A stretch of 57,109 bases of DNA, taken from positions 1 to 57,109 of the forward strand of contig JAUWYY010000016.1 in assembly GCA_030615605.1 (NCBI GenBank), read 5' to 3'. Both the position numbers and the translations under genes were made by a program. Below the pieces are notes generated by a model, which was given only the letters and a program-made list of their open reading frames with translations, was not told where the DNA came from and searched no databases. Numbering within the stretch: the first letter of the stretch is position 1; every line of letters starts with the position of its first letter. The DNA is from a bacterium. Its GTDB lineage: Bacteria > Armatimonadota > Zipacnadia > Zipacnadales > Zipacnadaceae. Positions 44,414 to 52,558 of the stretch are shown piece by piece.

Positions 44414-45670
44414 TTAAAGCAACCGATGGGGAATAATCTGCCAGTCGGTGATGTCGACTGCATCACGCTGCGACTGCGTAGTCGGGCCAATCAGGGTGCT
44501 GTCGTTGGCCTCTTCCGGCGGAAAGAAGTCATTATTGCTTATCGGCAGGAACTCATTAGGATCGAAAGTGAGGATGGCATCATTACCCCACGGCCCCAGA
44601 CCATCGTAGGTGTGCTCGTCGGGATCAGTGATGTTAGGATCGAAAATCAGTTCAGTGGTGGTAATGAAGTTGATGCTGAGGTTGTTCACATTTACGCCCA
44701 GATTGGCCAGATCAACAGTGGCCTGCAGTGTGTCGGAGCCGTCGGGGAGAACGTACTCAAACGGCGGGCCAATCAGCGTGGCCGACGCCGCCACCTCCAG
44801 GCCGACCTGGGCTTGGTCGCCTATCGCCAGGTCGCCGGTGACAAAATCCACTCCCGCAATAGGTGGGTCGGCGGTAGACTGTGAAGAGTTAGCAGTTACT
44901 GTTGCGGTGTCGGTAGTGACCTGTCCGGTACTGGCGCTTTCAAAGTTCACATCCACACCGGCGACCGCCGTGTCTACGTCAATTACCTGCGTACCTGCTG
45001 ACCCGGGCGAGACGGTCAGGGTAAGACCAAATTCATCCAGGGAATCCGACTGCAGCGGCACGCCGCCATTGAGCGTGTTAATCTGAGCCTGTTCGGCGGC
45101 ATCAAGCGGACGCCCGCCATCGGCTGCGGGAGTAAAGCTGACTGATGCGGCGATTGTGTTGCCCGCCGCATCGGTGGCCAGCTCCAGCGTGCCGGCATTC
45201 TGGTCAGAATCATTGGTTACTGCTGATACTGCGCCGGTGCCGCTGAGCGTGGCCGCTCCCAGTGTGATGGAGGAGACCGTAATAGTGTACTCGCCCGCGT
45301 CGCCGCCGGTAACGTCACCGACTACATCCCAAAAGCCGCCGGAGAGCTGGCGGGGCACTACGTTCAGGTCGGTGCGATACAGTAGATAGGTGCCAGCGTG
45401 GTACTCCAGGAAATGGGTGATCGAGCCGGTACCCCAGCCGTTGCCCCAGTACGGACCGGAGGCCACCGGCACGGGAAAATCTGCGCCCTCATCGTCGTCG
45501 GCGTCGAAGGCTACATAGTAATAGGAAGAGTCATCAACCGGCCCGGCCATCTCCCAGACAATCTCAATGACTATCTCCGGGATCACTCCGGGGCCACTGC
45601 CTCGGGCGCATCCCCCTAACACTGAGGCCACTGCCAGCAGACCAGTTATTAGCAACACTCGGCACTTCAC
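44414..45670 (-). CDS. Predicted lipoprotein with beta-rich domains, unknown
   Basis: 418 residues. Signal peptide LLITGLLAVASVLGGC with a lipobox Cys at about residue 21. The remainder is rich in Ser, Thr, Gly and Asp with beta-pattern repeats, and late in the chain contains TTTELIFDPNITDPDEHTYD. It looks like a surface lipoprotein of several beta-sandwich parts. I do not recognise the family. GTG start overlaps the PHP gene stop by four bases; dtd follows after 12 bases. Confidence 0.65.
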   Translation of the reverse strand: MKCRVLLITGLLAVASVLGGCARGSGPGVIPEIVIEIVWEMAGPVDDSSYYYVAFDADDDEGADFPVPVASGPYWGNGWGTGSITHFLEYHAGTYLLYRTDLNVVPRQLSGGFWDVVGDVTGGDAGEYTITVSSITLGAATLSGTGAVSAVTNDSDQNAGTLELATDAAGNTIAASVSFTPAADGGRPLDAAEQAQINTLNGGVPLQSDSLDEFGLTLTVSPGSAGTQVIDVDTAVAGVDVNFESASTGQVTTDTATVTANSSQSTADPPIAGVDFVTGDLAIGDQAQVGLEVAASATLIGPPFEYVLPDGSDTLQATVDLANLGVNVNNLSINFITTTELIFDPNITDPDEHTYDGLGPWGNDAILTFDPNEFLPISNNDFFPPEEANDSTLIGPTTQSQRDAVDITDWQIIPHRLL

Positions 45671-46344
45671 GCCTGCACCTCGCGGCGGCCCAGACCGCGC
45701 CGCAGCAGCTCCTGGGGATTGCTCGCCAGTACCTGTTGAATCTCGCTCTCCGGCACACCCGCACCCAGCGCAACCTGGCGGGCAAACTCTTCGGTCAGGT
45801 AATCACCAGGGGCATGCCCATCGCTGCTGACCACCAGCCGTGCCCCAGCCGCCAGAGCCCGCTTGACCACCAATCCATTTGTCAGGCAGTGGCGATGGTG
45901 GCGCGTGATTTCGATGAACACGTCATTCTCCTCAGCGAGAGAGGCCTCTTCTTCGGTAAGCAGGCCGGGATGAGCCAGCATATCCACCTGCGGGCAGCTC
46001 ACCGCCGCCAGGTTAGTGCCCGGCTCGACAGGCTCGACGATGCTCTCGCCGTGGACGATGACCAGCTCAGCACCCAGGTCTCTAGCGCGGGCGGCCAACT
46101 GGGCTATTGCCGAGGCCGGAGTGTGGGTTATCTCCACTGCCACCAGGCAGGTGAAGTCCCAGCGCTCAGCAGCCAGCATGGCGTCGCCGCGCGTCTCCTC
46201 AATGGTTCGCTGCATGGTCCCGCTCGCGACATGATCAGCTATGGCCATGGCAGTGTAGCCGTTATGAATGCACCGGCGGATAAGCTCCATCGGCGATAGA
46301 ACGCCGTCGCTCAGGTAGCTGTGCGTATGGAAGTCATATAGCAT
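45667..46344 (-). CDS. PHP-domain phosphoesterase (histidinol-phosphatase-like)
   Basis: 225 residues. Metal-binding motifs of the PHP barrel: YDFHTHSYLSDGVL, AIADHV, VIVHGESI, DMLAHPGLL and VSSDGHAPGDY. Members hydrolyse phosphoesters of small molecules (histidinol phosphate, nucleotides). No histidine-biosynthesis gene is nearby, so the substrate stays open. Joined by overlapping stop/start to the lipoprotein gene. Confidence 0.85.
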   Translation of the reverse strand: MLYDFHTHSYLSDGVLSPMELIRRCIHNGYTAMAIADHVASGTMQRTIEETRGDAMLAAERWDFTCLVAVEITHTPASAIAQLAARARDLGAELVIVHGESIVEPVEPGTNLAAVSCPQVDMLAHPGLLTEEEASLAEENDVFIEITRHHRHCLTNGLVVKRALAAGARLVVSSDGHAPGDYLTEEFARQVALGAGVPESEIQQVLASNPQELLRRGLGRREVQA

Positions 46345-46389
46345 ATTTGTAACCTTTCACGGCTCCGATTTGTGCCACGGCTGACCTAA

Positions 46390-46419
46390 CCCGCAAAATG
46401 CGTAAATGGATTTTGCGGG
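46390..46419. repeat. 10-bp-stem inverted repeat
   Basis: CCCGCAAAAT and ATTTTGCGGG pair perfectly around a 10-base loop. The right arm shares five bases (46415-46419) with the next inverted repeat, so only one of the two hairpins can form at a time. Confidence 0.7.
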
Positions 46420-46452
46420 AAACCCGCTTTTTGAAAAAAGCCGGTTTTCCGC
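46415..46452. repeat. 38-bp inverted repeat, copy 1
   Basis: Arms of 18 bases begin GCGGGAAACC and end GGTTTTCCGC with a 2-base centre; one mismatch (C-C) at arm position 11 and one G-T pair. Same design and length as the repeat at 56511-56548. Confidence 0.75.
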
Positions 46453-46656
46453 ACCTTTCCCGCCTACGCTACACAAGTGCAGCTACGGCGGACAGGCCGG
46501 CAAAAATTTTTCAACTAGAATAGTACGACAGATAGCATACTATTATTCATTACAGAGGTCGAATAGTCTCCATTAAGACACCCCTTGCAACCGGCTTTGA
46601 CACTACAAAACAGCTTTGCATTTCGGTTTATGAATAACGCGCGCTAAGTTCATCCA

Positions 46657-48006
46657 TCACTCAGCAGGCATAAGCCAGGGCAAGACCCGCTGGCTGAGCT
46701 GCAATCTATAGCCAGCATTCTTCAGTAATGGGCCAGCGTCCATAACCGCAAGCCGACCACTTTCGAACTCCACGTATCCAGCCGCCAGGTGGGAGCGGCT
46801 GCCCACTGTAATCAACGGCTTAACCCTGCGGCCGCTCACTCGCACTCCGCCAGGGATGTCGCCCAACTGCCGAACTGGCCCGCCGGTTGCCTGGGCACTG
46901 CCCCCCGAGCGGCCCAACGAGCACAGAGCTCCAAAGCGAATGAGTACCTCGCTGAGGTAAACCAGCCGTATCTGCCGATCTGTGTGGACATGAGCCAGCG
47001 CCAGCAGAGAACCCCCCGCCGCCACGTACTGATATAGGGCGGCCTGCTCGGGCACGCTGTATTGCCGCCAGGTACCGAGCACGACCAACTCCGGCCAGCT
47101 ATACAGGGCCTCGACCAGCGGATCATCCCGACCGGCCACCGCCAGCGCTCTGATGGGCAGACCGCTCTCCTGCAAGGCCTGCACCACCACCCCCGTGATC
47201 TGAGGCCATTGGTCCTTGGTAGCCTGGCAGTCGTAAAGGATGGCGTCCGCGAAATCGCGGCTCTCGCGGGGCAAGTCCGTCCTGCCGGTAGGGACGTCGA
47301 GCCCAGCCTCAGCCGGGCCGGCCACGTGCACCTCCGGGGCATACGAGGCCAACTCCGGGAGTTTATCAGACCAGCGAATGCAGCGAGTCAATAACTCCAA
47401 ACCGGGTCTGTCGGCGAGCACCAGAGGGGCAGGCAGGAGAATCACTCCTCCCTGGCCCCAGCTCGTGGCTGCGCAGACCAGGTTATCCCCCTGCCGAGCG
47501 ATAGGCACCGTTACCTGGCCCGTGATTGTCATGCGCAGCGAACCGACATCGGGCATAGCAAGGGCGGATGCCAGGGGAGTTGCATAGAACTCGACCGGGT
47601 CGAGACTGCTCGCTACCGGACTAATCTGCAAACCCAAAGGCTTGACGAAGCCGTTGGCCTGCGCAATATGCCGGCGGGACCGATCGATAATCAATACCAG
47701 CCCGCCCCCCTCTTCGATGAACTGGCGAAGCACTTGCTGCCGCTGCGGATCGCGGATGCTGTCGCCATCGGTCACCACACGAGGCGGCAGCGGCTCGGGC
47801 AACTGCCCGGCAACAGGCTGAAGGGTGCGCATGCCCTGGCTTTCCAGCACGCTGGCCAACTCGGCGCCGACAGCCGCCAACCTCCCTGCCGAGGGCAGAT
47901 CTACCAACACAGTCTCTGCATCCTGGGCGAGGCTGGGCACCGCTGCGACCATCATCACGACCGCGGCAGCAGCCCTCACCAGATTAAATCTATTCGCCGT
48001 ACTCAT
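46657..48006 (-). CDS. Exported protein with GATase-like fold signs, unknown
   Basis: 449 residues. Signal peptide (NLVRAAAAVVMMVAAVPSLA, cleavage after AQ). Two Rossmann-like halves: in each a strand, a Gly-rich turn and a hydrophobic strand (FIEEGGGLVLII; QYVAAGGSLLALA) as in class I glutaminase-like domains of unknown function (DUF4350-like), but without a catalytic Cys-His pair that I can place. Perhaps a sensor or scaffold. I chose ATG 48006 because GGAG is then 8 bases upstream; further ATG/GTG codons lie at 48012 and 48015. Confidence 0.65.
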   Translation of the reverse strand: MSTANRFNLVRAAAAVVMMVAAVPSLAQDAETVLVDLPSAGRLAAVGAELASVLESQGMRTLQPVAGQLPEPLPPRVVTDGDSIRDPQRQQVLRQFIEEGGGLVLIIDRSRRHIAQANGFVKPLGLQISPVASSLDPVEFYATPLASALAMPDVGSLRMTITGQVTVPIARQGDNLVCAATSWGQGGVILLPAPLVLADRPGLELLTRCIRWSDKLPELASYAPEVHVAGPAEAGLDVPTGRTDLPRESRDFADAILYDCQATKDQWPQITGVVVQALQESGLPIRALAVAGRDDPLVEALYSWPELVVLGTWRQYSVPEQAALYQYVAAGGSLLALAHVHTDRQIRLVYLSEVLIRFGALCSLGRSGGSAQATGGPVRQLGDIPGGVRVSGRRVKPLITVGSRSHLAAGYVEFESGRLAVMDAGPLLKNAGYRLQLSQRVLPWLMPAE

Positions 48007-48140
48007 TCTCATCACTCCGCCCGCTATAGGCCAGCCGAATCATCGCCATCTCTGTCTATGCGTGTCGCCACAGCTTCGCTGCGGATGACGCTCTCATTGA
48101 GGCGCACACAGTTTTGCATCAGCCCCACTCACAGCTACCA

Positions 48141-49637
48141 TCACCTCACCCGGGCTGGCACGTTGTTGTCATCTGTCGCGATCTCCCGCAGGAGCTGTTG
48201 CGCCTGAGCGTGGAACCAGTGCCCCGCTGGCACATTGATCAGGCTTTCGCGGGGAGTACGCGCCTCTATGATCCGCACCTGGTCGCGGTGCAGCACCAGG
48301 CGCCCGCCGATACTTCTCCGGCCAAGCGTCGCCAACTCGGGCCAAAACTCCCGCACCATTGTCGCTATGATGTTGCGGACAGATTCCACGAGTTCGTCAG
48401 CGCTACCTCGCAGCCCACATCGCGAGAGATATCCGGGCGTATGTAGGAGGCATGGCGGCGTATCCCCCACGTCCTGGCTAGAGCTACTCATGTCACGGAG
48501 CATGGCCGCGACCAGCTCGGCAAAATCGTATCGGGTGAACGGCCGAGAACGCCTGTCATGGGGCGTGTATAAATCTACTCCCGCATCGTACAACTTCTGT
48601 CCCAACTCATAAGCCCAATGATCAAAGGGCAGCACCTCTGTCGCGATCTCCCGCAGGAGCTGTTGCGCCTGAGTGTGGAACCAGTGCCCCGCAGGCACAT
48701 TCATCAGACTTTCGCGGGGGGTACGAGCCTCTACGATACGCACCTGGTCGACGTGCACCTCCCCGCCGCCCACCGCCAGGCGGAGGTATGCTCGGGTGGC
48801 CCCTTCGGGGGCGGTGTAGGTGGCAGAAATCCGCTGCCACTCGTCCGCTGCCTGTGCGGGCACTTTCATATGCTCACAGTGCGGTGTGGCCATTTCTGCG
48901 TGGCCATCCCCGCAGGCAGCCCACCACAGGACACCCAGGTCCAAGTGCCCGGTGCCCCTCATCCAAGCGGTGGCGGTATATTTCTGCCCCGCGGTCACGT
49001 CAAAGGCAGCCGAATGCATTAACCCGTGACCGCCGCTCAGCAGGGCGTACCTGTCGTGTGCCCTGGCGCTCACTACCTCCATCGCCGCTGGTGCTTCGAT
49101 CGCATAAAAGAACCAGCCTGGTATCACCTCGTGGTAGGCCGCAGGCGCCGCAAAACTATGGTGTTCGAAGCCCGCGTTTGCCACAAGGCCCACAAGGCCT
49201 TGCGAGAAAGCAGGGAGCTCCTCACCACTTATCATGGGGAGCTTCGGTGGTGGCCGGTCAAGCGTCGCCAACTCGGGCCAAAACTCCCGCACCATTGTCG
49301 CTATGATGTTGGGGACGGATTCCACCAGTTGCTGTAAGAGCTGCGGTGGAATGTCTGAGGAGCGTGGCGGCGTATCCGCCACGTCCTGGCTAGAGCTGCT
49401 CATGTCACGGAGCACGGCCGCGACCAGCTCGGCAAAATCGTATCGGGTGAAAGCCGTGTTGCTACCCCACGGACGCGGCTCCCATGAACTCACTTGGGTA
49501 TCGCTCAAGATCTGTAGCGCGTCATAAGCCCAATGATCGAACGTCACCACTTCGGCGGGCGGCGTCTCAGCGCGCACCCCGACCACCATCAATACGCAGC
49601 CAATGATGCACACACAGCGTCTCGCTGCAGACTTCAT
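48141..49637 (-). CDS. Exported SLH-domain protein with internal duplication
   Basis: 498 residues. Signal peptide (KSAARRCVCIIGCVLMVVG, cleavage near RAE). SLH-like domain 1 (FDHWAYDALQIL, FTRYDFAELVAAVLRDM), a helical stretch (NIIATMVREFWPELATL), a beta-sandwich like carbohydrate-binding modules (NAGFEHHSF to VHVDQVRIVEA), then a segment VPAGHWFHTQAQQLLREIA. All of this recurs in a second, shorter round: SLH 2, the helical stretch, a few residues, and VPAGHWFHAQAQQLLREIA, with the beta-sandwich core missing. SLH domains bind wall polymers. GGAGGAG precedes ATG 49637. Confidence 0.8.
   Translation of the reverse strand: MKSAARRCVCIIGCVLMVVGVRAETPPAEVVTFDHWAYDALQILSDTQVSSWEPRPWGSNTAFTRYDFAELVAAVLRDMSSSSQDVADTPPRSSDIPPQLLQQLVESVPNIIATMVREFWPELATLDRPPPKLPMISGEELPAFSQGLVGLVANAGFEHHSFAAPAAYHEVIPGWFFYAIEAPAAMEVVSARAHDRYALLSGGHGLMHSAAFDVTAGQKYTATAWMRGTGHLDLGVLWWAACGDGHAEMATPHCEHMKVPAQAADEWQRISATYTAPEGATRAYLRLAVGGGEVHVDQVRIVEARTPRESLMNVPAGHWFHTQAQQLLREIATEVLPFDHWAYELGQKLYDAGVDLYTPHDRRSRPFTRYDFAELVAAMLRDMSSSSQDVGDTPPCLLHTPGYLSRCGLRGSADELVESVRNIIATMVREFWPELATLGRRSIGGRLVLHRDQVRIIEARTPRESLINVPAGHWFHAQAQQLLREIATDDNNVPARVR
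48174..48285 (-). repeat. Intragenic repeat a, copy 1
   Basis: 112 bp that match 48639-48750 with only about ten differences; encodes the segment ending VPAGHWFHAQAQQLLREIAT. Confidence 0.85.
48324..48539 (-). repeat. Intragenic repeat b, copy 1
   Basis: Two blocks (48324-48389 and 48454-48539) match 49260-49325 and 49366-49451 at well over 90 percent by eye; the spacer between blocks has changed in length and content. Encodes SLH 2 and the helical stretch. Confidence 0.8.
48639..48750 (-). repeat. Intragenic repeat a, copy 2
   Basis: Counterpart of 48174-48285, in the first half of the protein. Confidence 0.85.
49260..49451 (-). repeat. Intragenic repeat b, copy 2
   Basis: Counterpart of 48324-48539; encodes SLH 1 and its helical stretch. 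Confidence 0.8.
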
Positions 49638-49914
49638 CCTCATCTCCTCCCCCCAACTGACGAGTTCCAGGATACGAAAGTTCTTCAGGGTCACCACTAT
49701 CTTCACCAAAGCGTCTCACATTCCTCCCATTTGACTCTTACTGACCAGTATATCCTACGACGGCAGACTACATTTGTGGATCGCTCACCAGCACCAGATG
49801 ATCTTGCAGCAATTAACCTTGTCGGGCTGGAGAACAACTACCGCGGGGAGCCGCTCTGTCTAATGGACGTTGAGGCCATCATTGCCGAAGAGTAGGTGTA
49901 GGGGCAAAGACCGA

Positions 49915-51621
49915 CTAGAGTATGAGATTGAGCAGTCCGCCGACACCGAGGGCGACCACTGTCATCAGCAGGGCGGCCTTGGCCATGCGCCGCAGGCCAA
50001 ATTCCCGTAGCAACACTGCGAAGGTGGCGGCACAGGGAAAATAGACGGTCAGTACCACGCAGGCAACAATAAGCTGCTTCACACCCAGCCCCAGCGGCGC
50101 CAGCATACCCACGGCAACATCCTTGCGCAAAAAGCCAATCAGCAAAGCCCCCACTGCCTCCGGAGGCAAGCCAAGAACGCTGGTGAGCACTGGCTCCAGC
50201 CATCTGCCCAGCACCTGGATGACATTCAGCACGTACAGTATGTTTACCAAGCCCACACCGAGCAGCACAAAGGGCACAGCTTCGCGAATAAACTGGCGAA
50301 CGCGCATCCACAGCTTCTGGGCAACTGCGGGAAGATAAGGTGTGCGGTAGGGCGGTATTTCGGTGAACATCTCCGGGGTCTCGCCAGGCAGCAAATACTT
50401 GAAACCCAGCGATAGCACTACCCACAGGACGGCCAGCGTAACGAAAAGAGGTGCCAGGCCTCTAACGCCGTAGGGCCCCAACAGTGCCACAATGACAGCC
50501 AACTGTGCCATACAGGGAACGCAGATTGACATCAATATTGCGGCCCGGAAGCGCTGCCTTCGCGTCTCCAGAATCCGGGTTGCCAGTACGCCGGGGATAT
50601 TACAGCCCAGCCCCAGCAGCATCGGAATGACGCTCAGCCCGTGCATGCCCAGACGGTGCATAATGGTATCAACGAGAACACCCAGGCGCGGCAGATAGCC
50701 GATATCTTCAATCAATCCCAATACCAGGTAGAAAGCGAAGATGTAGGGCAGGACCATCGCCAAGGGGACGTAGAGGCCTGTTGTGAGCAACCCCATTGAT
50801 TCGACCCAGTGAATCTGCCCGTCTACCAGGTGCCCGATTAGCAACTCGTGCCAGAAGGTTCCCGGCTGTAGGATTGCCGATAGTCCTGAAATCACTGGCA
50901 GCCACAGCTTATCAAACAGCGGATTGAAAACGAGGCTAATGAGTCCCTCCCCAATCACCCTAATAAGGGCAAAAGCGACCAGGCCGGCGACAATGGCCAG
51001 GGGGACTCCCGTCTCCGGCTTCAGCGATAGATCGGCCAGCCTCTCCAGGAAAGTGTGGTGGCGGCGGGTGACGGTCTGCACCTCTTCGACTATGCCACCC
51101 AGCACGCTCCAGCGCTGCTCTTCGTCAAACGGGATGCTGCCAGTAGTCGCTTCGTCGAGCCGGGCGACCAGTTGGCTGATGCCCTCGCCGCTGGGAGCGA
51201 TGGTGGGGACGACCGGCACCCCCAGGCGCTTCTCTAACTTGACGAGGTCAATCTGGATACCCTTGTGCTGTGCACTGTCCCACATGTTCAATGCGACAAT
51301 GACCGGCTTGCCAGCGTTGAGCAGTTGCAGAGTGAGGTTGAGATTACGCTCGAGGTTGGTGGCATCAACGACATTGATGATGACATCGCCCTCTACCATC
51401 ATCTCGGTGGCCACTTGCTCGGCAGGTGTGGTCGGACCCAGTGTATATGTTCCGGGAACGTCAATGAGCTGGGCAACTTCATCGCCTAACTTCATCCGGC
51501 CCTTGGTCAACTCAACCGTCGTACCGGGGTAATTGGAGACGATCACGTCAACGCCGGTAAGCCGCGAGAAGACCACGCTCTTACCGACGTTGGGATTGCC
51601 CATCAGCAGGATACGCTTCAC
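49915..51621 (-). CDS. feoB: Ferrous iron transporter FeoB
   Basis: Inner-membrane Fe(II) importer with an N-terminal G protein. 568 residues, shorter than many FeoB (650-770) through a short GDI region and compact C-terminus. G1 is MGNPNVGKSVVF, G2 YPGTTVE, G3 DVPG, G4 NMWD. TM core from about residue 205: LGLIEDIGYLPRL, LLGLGCNIPGVLATR and ICVPCMAQL carry the Cys residues of the pore gates; VLTVYFPCAATFAVL is the second gate. GTG start overlaps the feoA stop. Confidence 0.95.
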   Translation of the reverse strand: MKRILLMGNPNVGKSVVFSRLTGVDVIVSNYPGTTVELTKGRMKLGDEVAQLIDVPGTYTLGPTTPAEQVATEMMVEGDVIINVVDATNLERNLNLTLQLLNAGKPVIVALNMWDSAQHKGIQIDLVKLEKRLGVPVVPTIAPSGEGISQLVARLDEATTGSIPFDEEQRWSVLGGIVEEVQTVTRRHHTFLERLADLSLKPETGVPLAIVAGLVAFALIRVIGEGLISLVFNPLFDKLWLPVISGLSAILQPGTFWHELLIGHLVDGQIHWVESMGLLTTGLYVPLAMVLPYIFAFYLVLGLIEDIGYLPRLGVLVDTIMHRLGMHGLSVIPMLLGLGCNIPGVLATRILETRRQRFRAAILMSICVPCMAQLAVIVALLGPYGVRGLAPLFVTLAVLWVVLSLGFKYLLPGETPEMFTEIPPYRTPYLPAVAQKLWMRVRQFIREAVPFVLLGVGLVNILYVLNVIQVLGRWLEPVLTSVLGLPPEAVGALLIGFLRKDVAVGMLAPLGLGVKQLIVACVVLTVYFPCAATFAVLLREFGLRRMAKAALLMTVVALGVGGLLNLIL

Positions 51622-51857
51622 CCGGGCACCTCAACCATAACGCGGCGGGCCAGGCCAAAGCCCAGGGCCACCTCGGTATTGCCCACCTGAACGCTGACCG
51701 GGCCGCGGAAGGGTTGGCTGCTTGTTTTGGTGACCGCTGCCCCTCTACGGATGCCCATCGCTGCTATCCGCCGCATCATACCGTGGCCGCCCTCGAGCGA
51801 TACTACTATGCCGGTTTGACCCGGTGCCATTTCTGCCAATGATACAATCACTGTCAA
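51618..51857 (-). CDS. feoA: FeoA-family protein
   Basis: SH3-like accessory of FeoB. LAEMAPGQTGIVVSLEGG, RRIAAMGIRRGAAV and VALGFGLARRVMVEV are the family pattern. No ATG exists at the 5' end; TTG at 51857 has AAGGA 6 bases upstream (79 residues), while a TTG at 51878 would add seven residues without a ribosome-binding site. Lies between fur and feoB. Confidence 0.9.
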   Translation of the reverse strand: MTVIVSLAEMAPGQTGIVVSLEGGHGMMRRIAAMGIRRGAAVTKTSSQPFRGPVSVQVGNTEVALGFGLARRVMVEVPG

Positions 51858-51903
51858 TCGTGGTCCTTGATTAGACAATCGTAAGCTATGATTTGTGATG
51901 TTC

Positions 51904-52374
51904 CTAACTGGCGGACAACCGTTGGCTATCGGTTTCCTGTTGACACTCTCGACACAGGCCCGTGATCTCCAGGCCGTGTTGATAATGACGAAAATGGTGT
52001 TCCCGGCAAACCCCTATGATGGCGCCTTCGATCGCCGGGCAGACGAATTCAATCACCTCGCCGCAGCACTGGCAGATGAGATGCTCGTGGTGAGCAGGGT
52101 CACTGACTACCTCGTAGTGACTATGGTCGTCACCGTGCTCGACCTCGCGCAGAATGCCCAGTTCAACAAGCGCGGGGATCAGCCGGTATATTGTTGCCCG
52201 CGATGCCTCTTCCTGTGTTTGGTCCAGAGCTGTAACCAGATCATCCGCGCTAAAATGACCTGGTGTTGACAGTATCTGGCGGACGATTGCCCGCCGCTGC
52301 GGGGTCATACGCAGTTCAGAATGCTGCAGCAAATCCATAACTTCAGCTTGCAACTCTTCGTGATTCATAGCCAT
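51904..52374 (-). CDS. Fur-family metalloregulator
   Basis: About 156 residues. Winged helix: RMTPQRRAIVRQILSTPGHF and ASRATIYRLIPALVELGILR. Metal sites: HEHLICQCCGEVIEF and GLCRECQQE (structural zinc), and a His-rich stretch HGDDHSHYEV / REHHFRHYQH. Position before feoAB makes it most likely an iron-responsive Fur. Preceded by a palindromic operator over its own promoter, so autoregulation is expected. ATG 52374 chosen; ATG 52368 is also possible. Confidence 0.92.
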   Translation of the reverse strand: MAMNHEELQAEVMDLLQHSELRMTPQRRAIVRQILSTPGHFSADDLVTALDQTQEEASRATIYRLIPALVELGILREVEHGDDHSHYEVVSDPAHHEHLICQCCGEVIEFVCPAIEGAIIGVCREHHFRHYQHGLEITGLCRECQQETDSQRLSAS

Positions 52375-52406
52375 TACCAACTGAGACTCAATCTCATCTG
52401 GTATTT

Positions 52407-52435
52407 AGTATATTCAATATACCAACAATTGTCAA
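52407..52435 (-). promoter_or_regulatory. Sigma-70 promoter of the fur-feoAB operon
   Basis: On the minus strand TTGACA (perfect) and TATACT (5 of 6) are 17 bp apart. Start near 52400, about 25 bases before the regulator's ATG. Confidence 0.85.
52408..52422. promoter_or_regulatory. Fur-type operator
   Basis: GTATATT-C-AATATAC is a perfect 7-1-7 inverted repeat, the geometry of Fur-family boxes, though the bases differ from the classic GATAAT type. It covers the -10 element, so a bound regulator would block transcription of its own operon. Confidence 0.75.
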
Positions 52436-52483
52436 GGCCGCGGCCAAAAATAAGTTTTGTTGCTGAGACTAAGTGCTGAGAAC

Positions 52484-52512
52484 TTGACGAAGTCCCCATT
52501 TTCGAATACGCT
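52484..52512 (+). promoter_or_regulatory. Possible promoter of argB
   Basis: TTGACG (5 of 6) then, after 17 bp, TACGCT (weak -10, 3 of 6). It lies about 50 bases before argB, in the gap divergent from fur. Confidence 0.35.
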
Positions 52513-52558
52513 GTTTAGGCATACCTGATACCGCAACCACAGTTCCAGGAGATAACCG

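Larger units (their letters stand above)
46345..46656. other. Intergenic region with overlapping inverted repeats
   Basis: No gene is supported. It holds the two hairpin sequences described at 46390 and 46415 and an A+T-rich part around 46500-46620 in which a TACTAT (-10-like, minus strand) is seen but no good -35. Confidence 0.5.
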
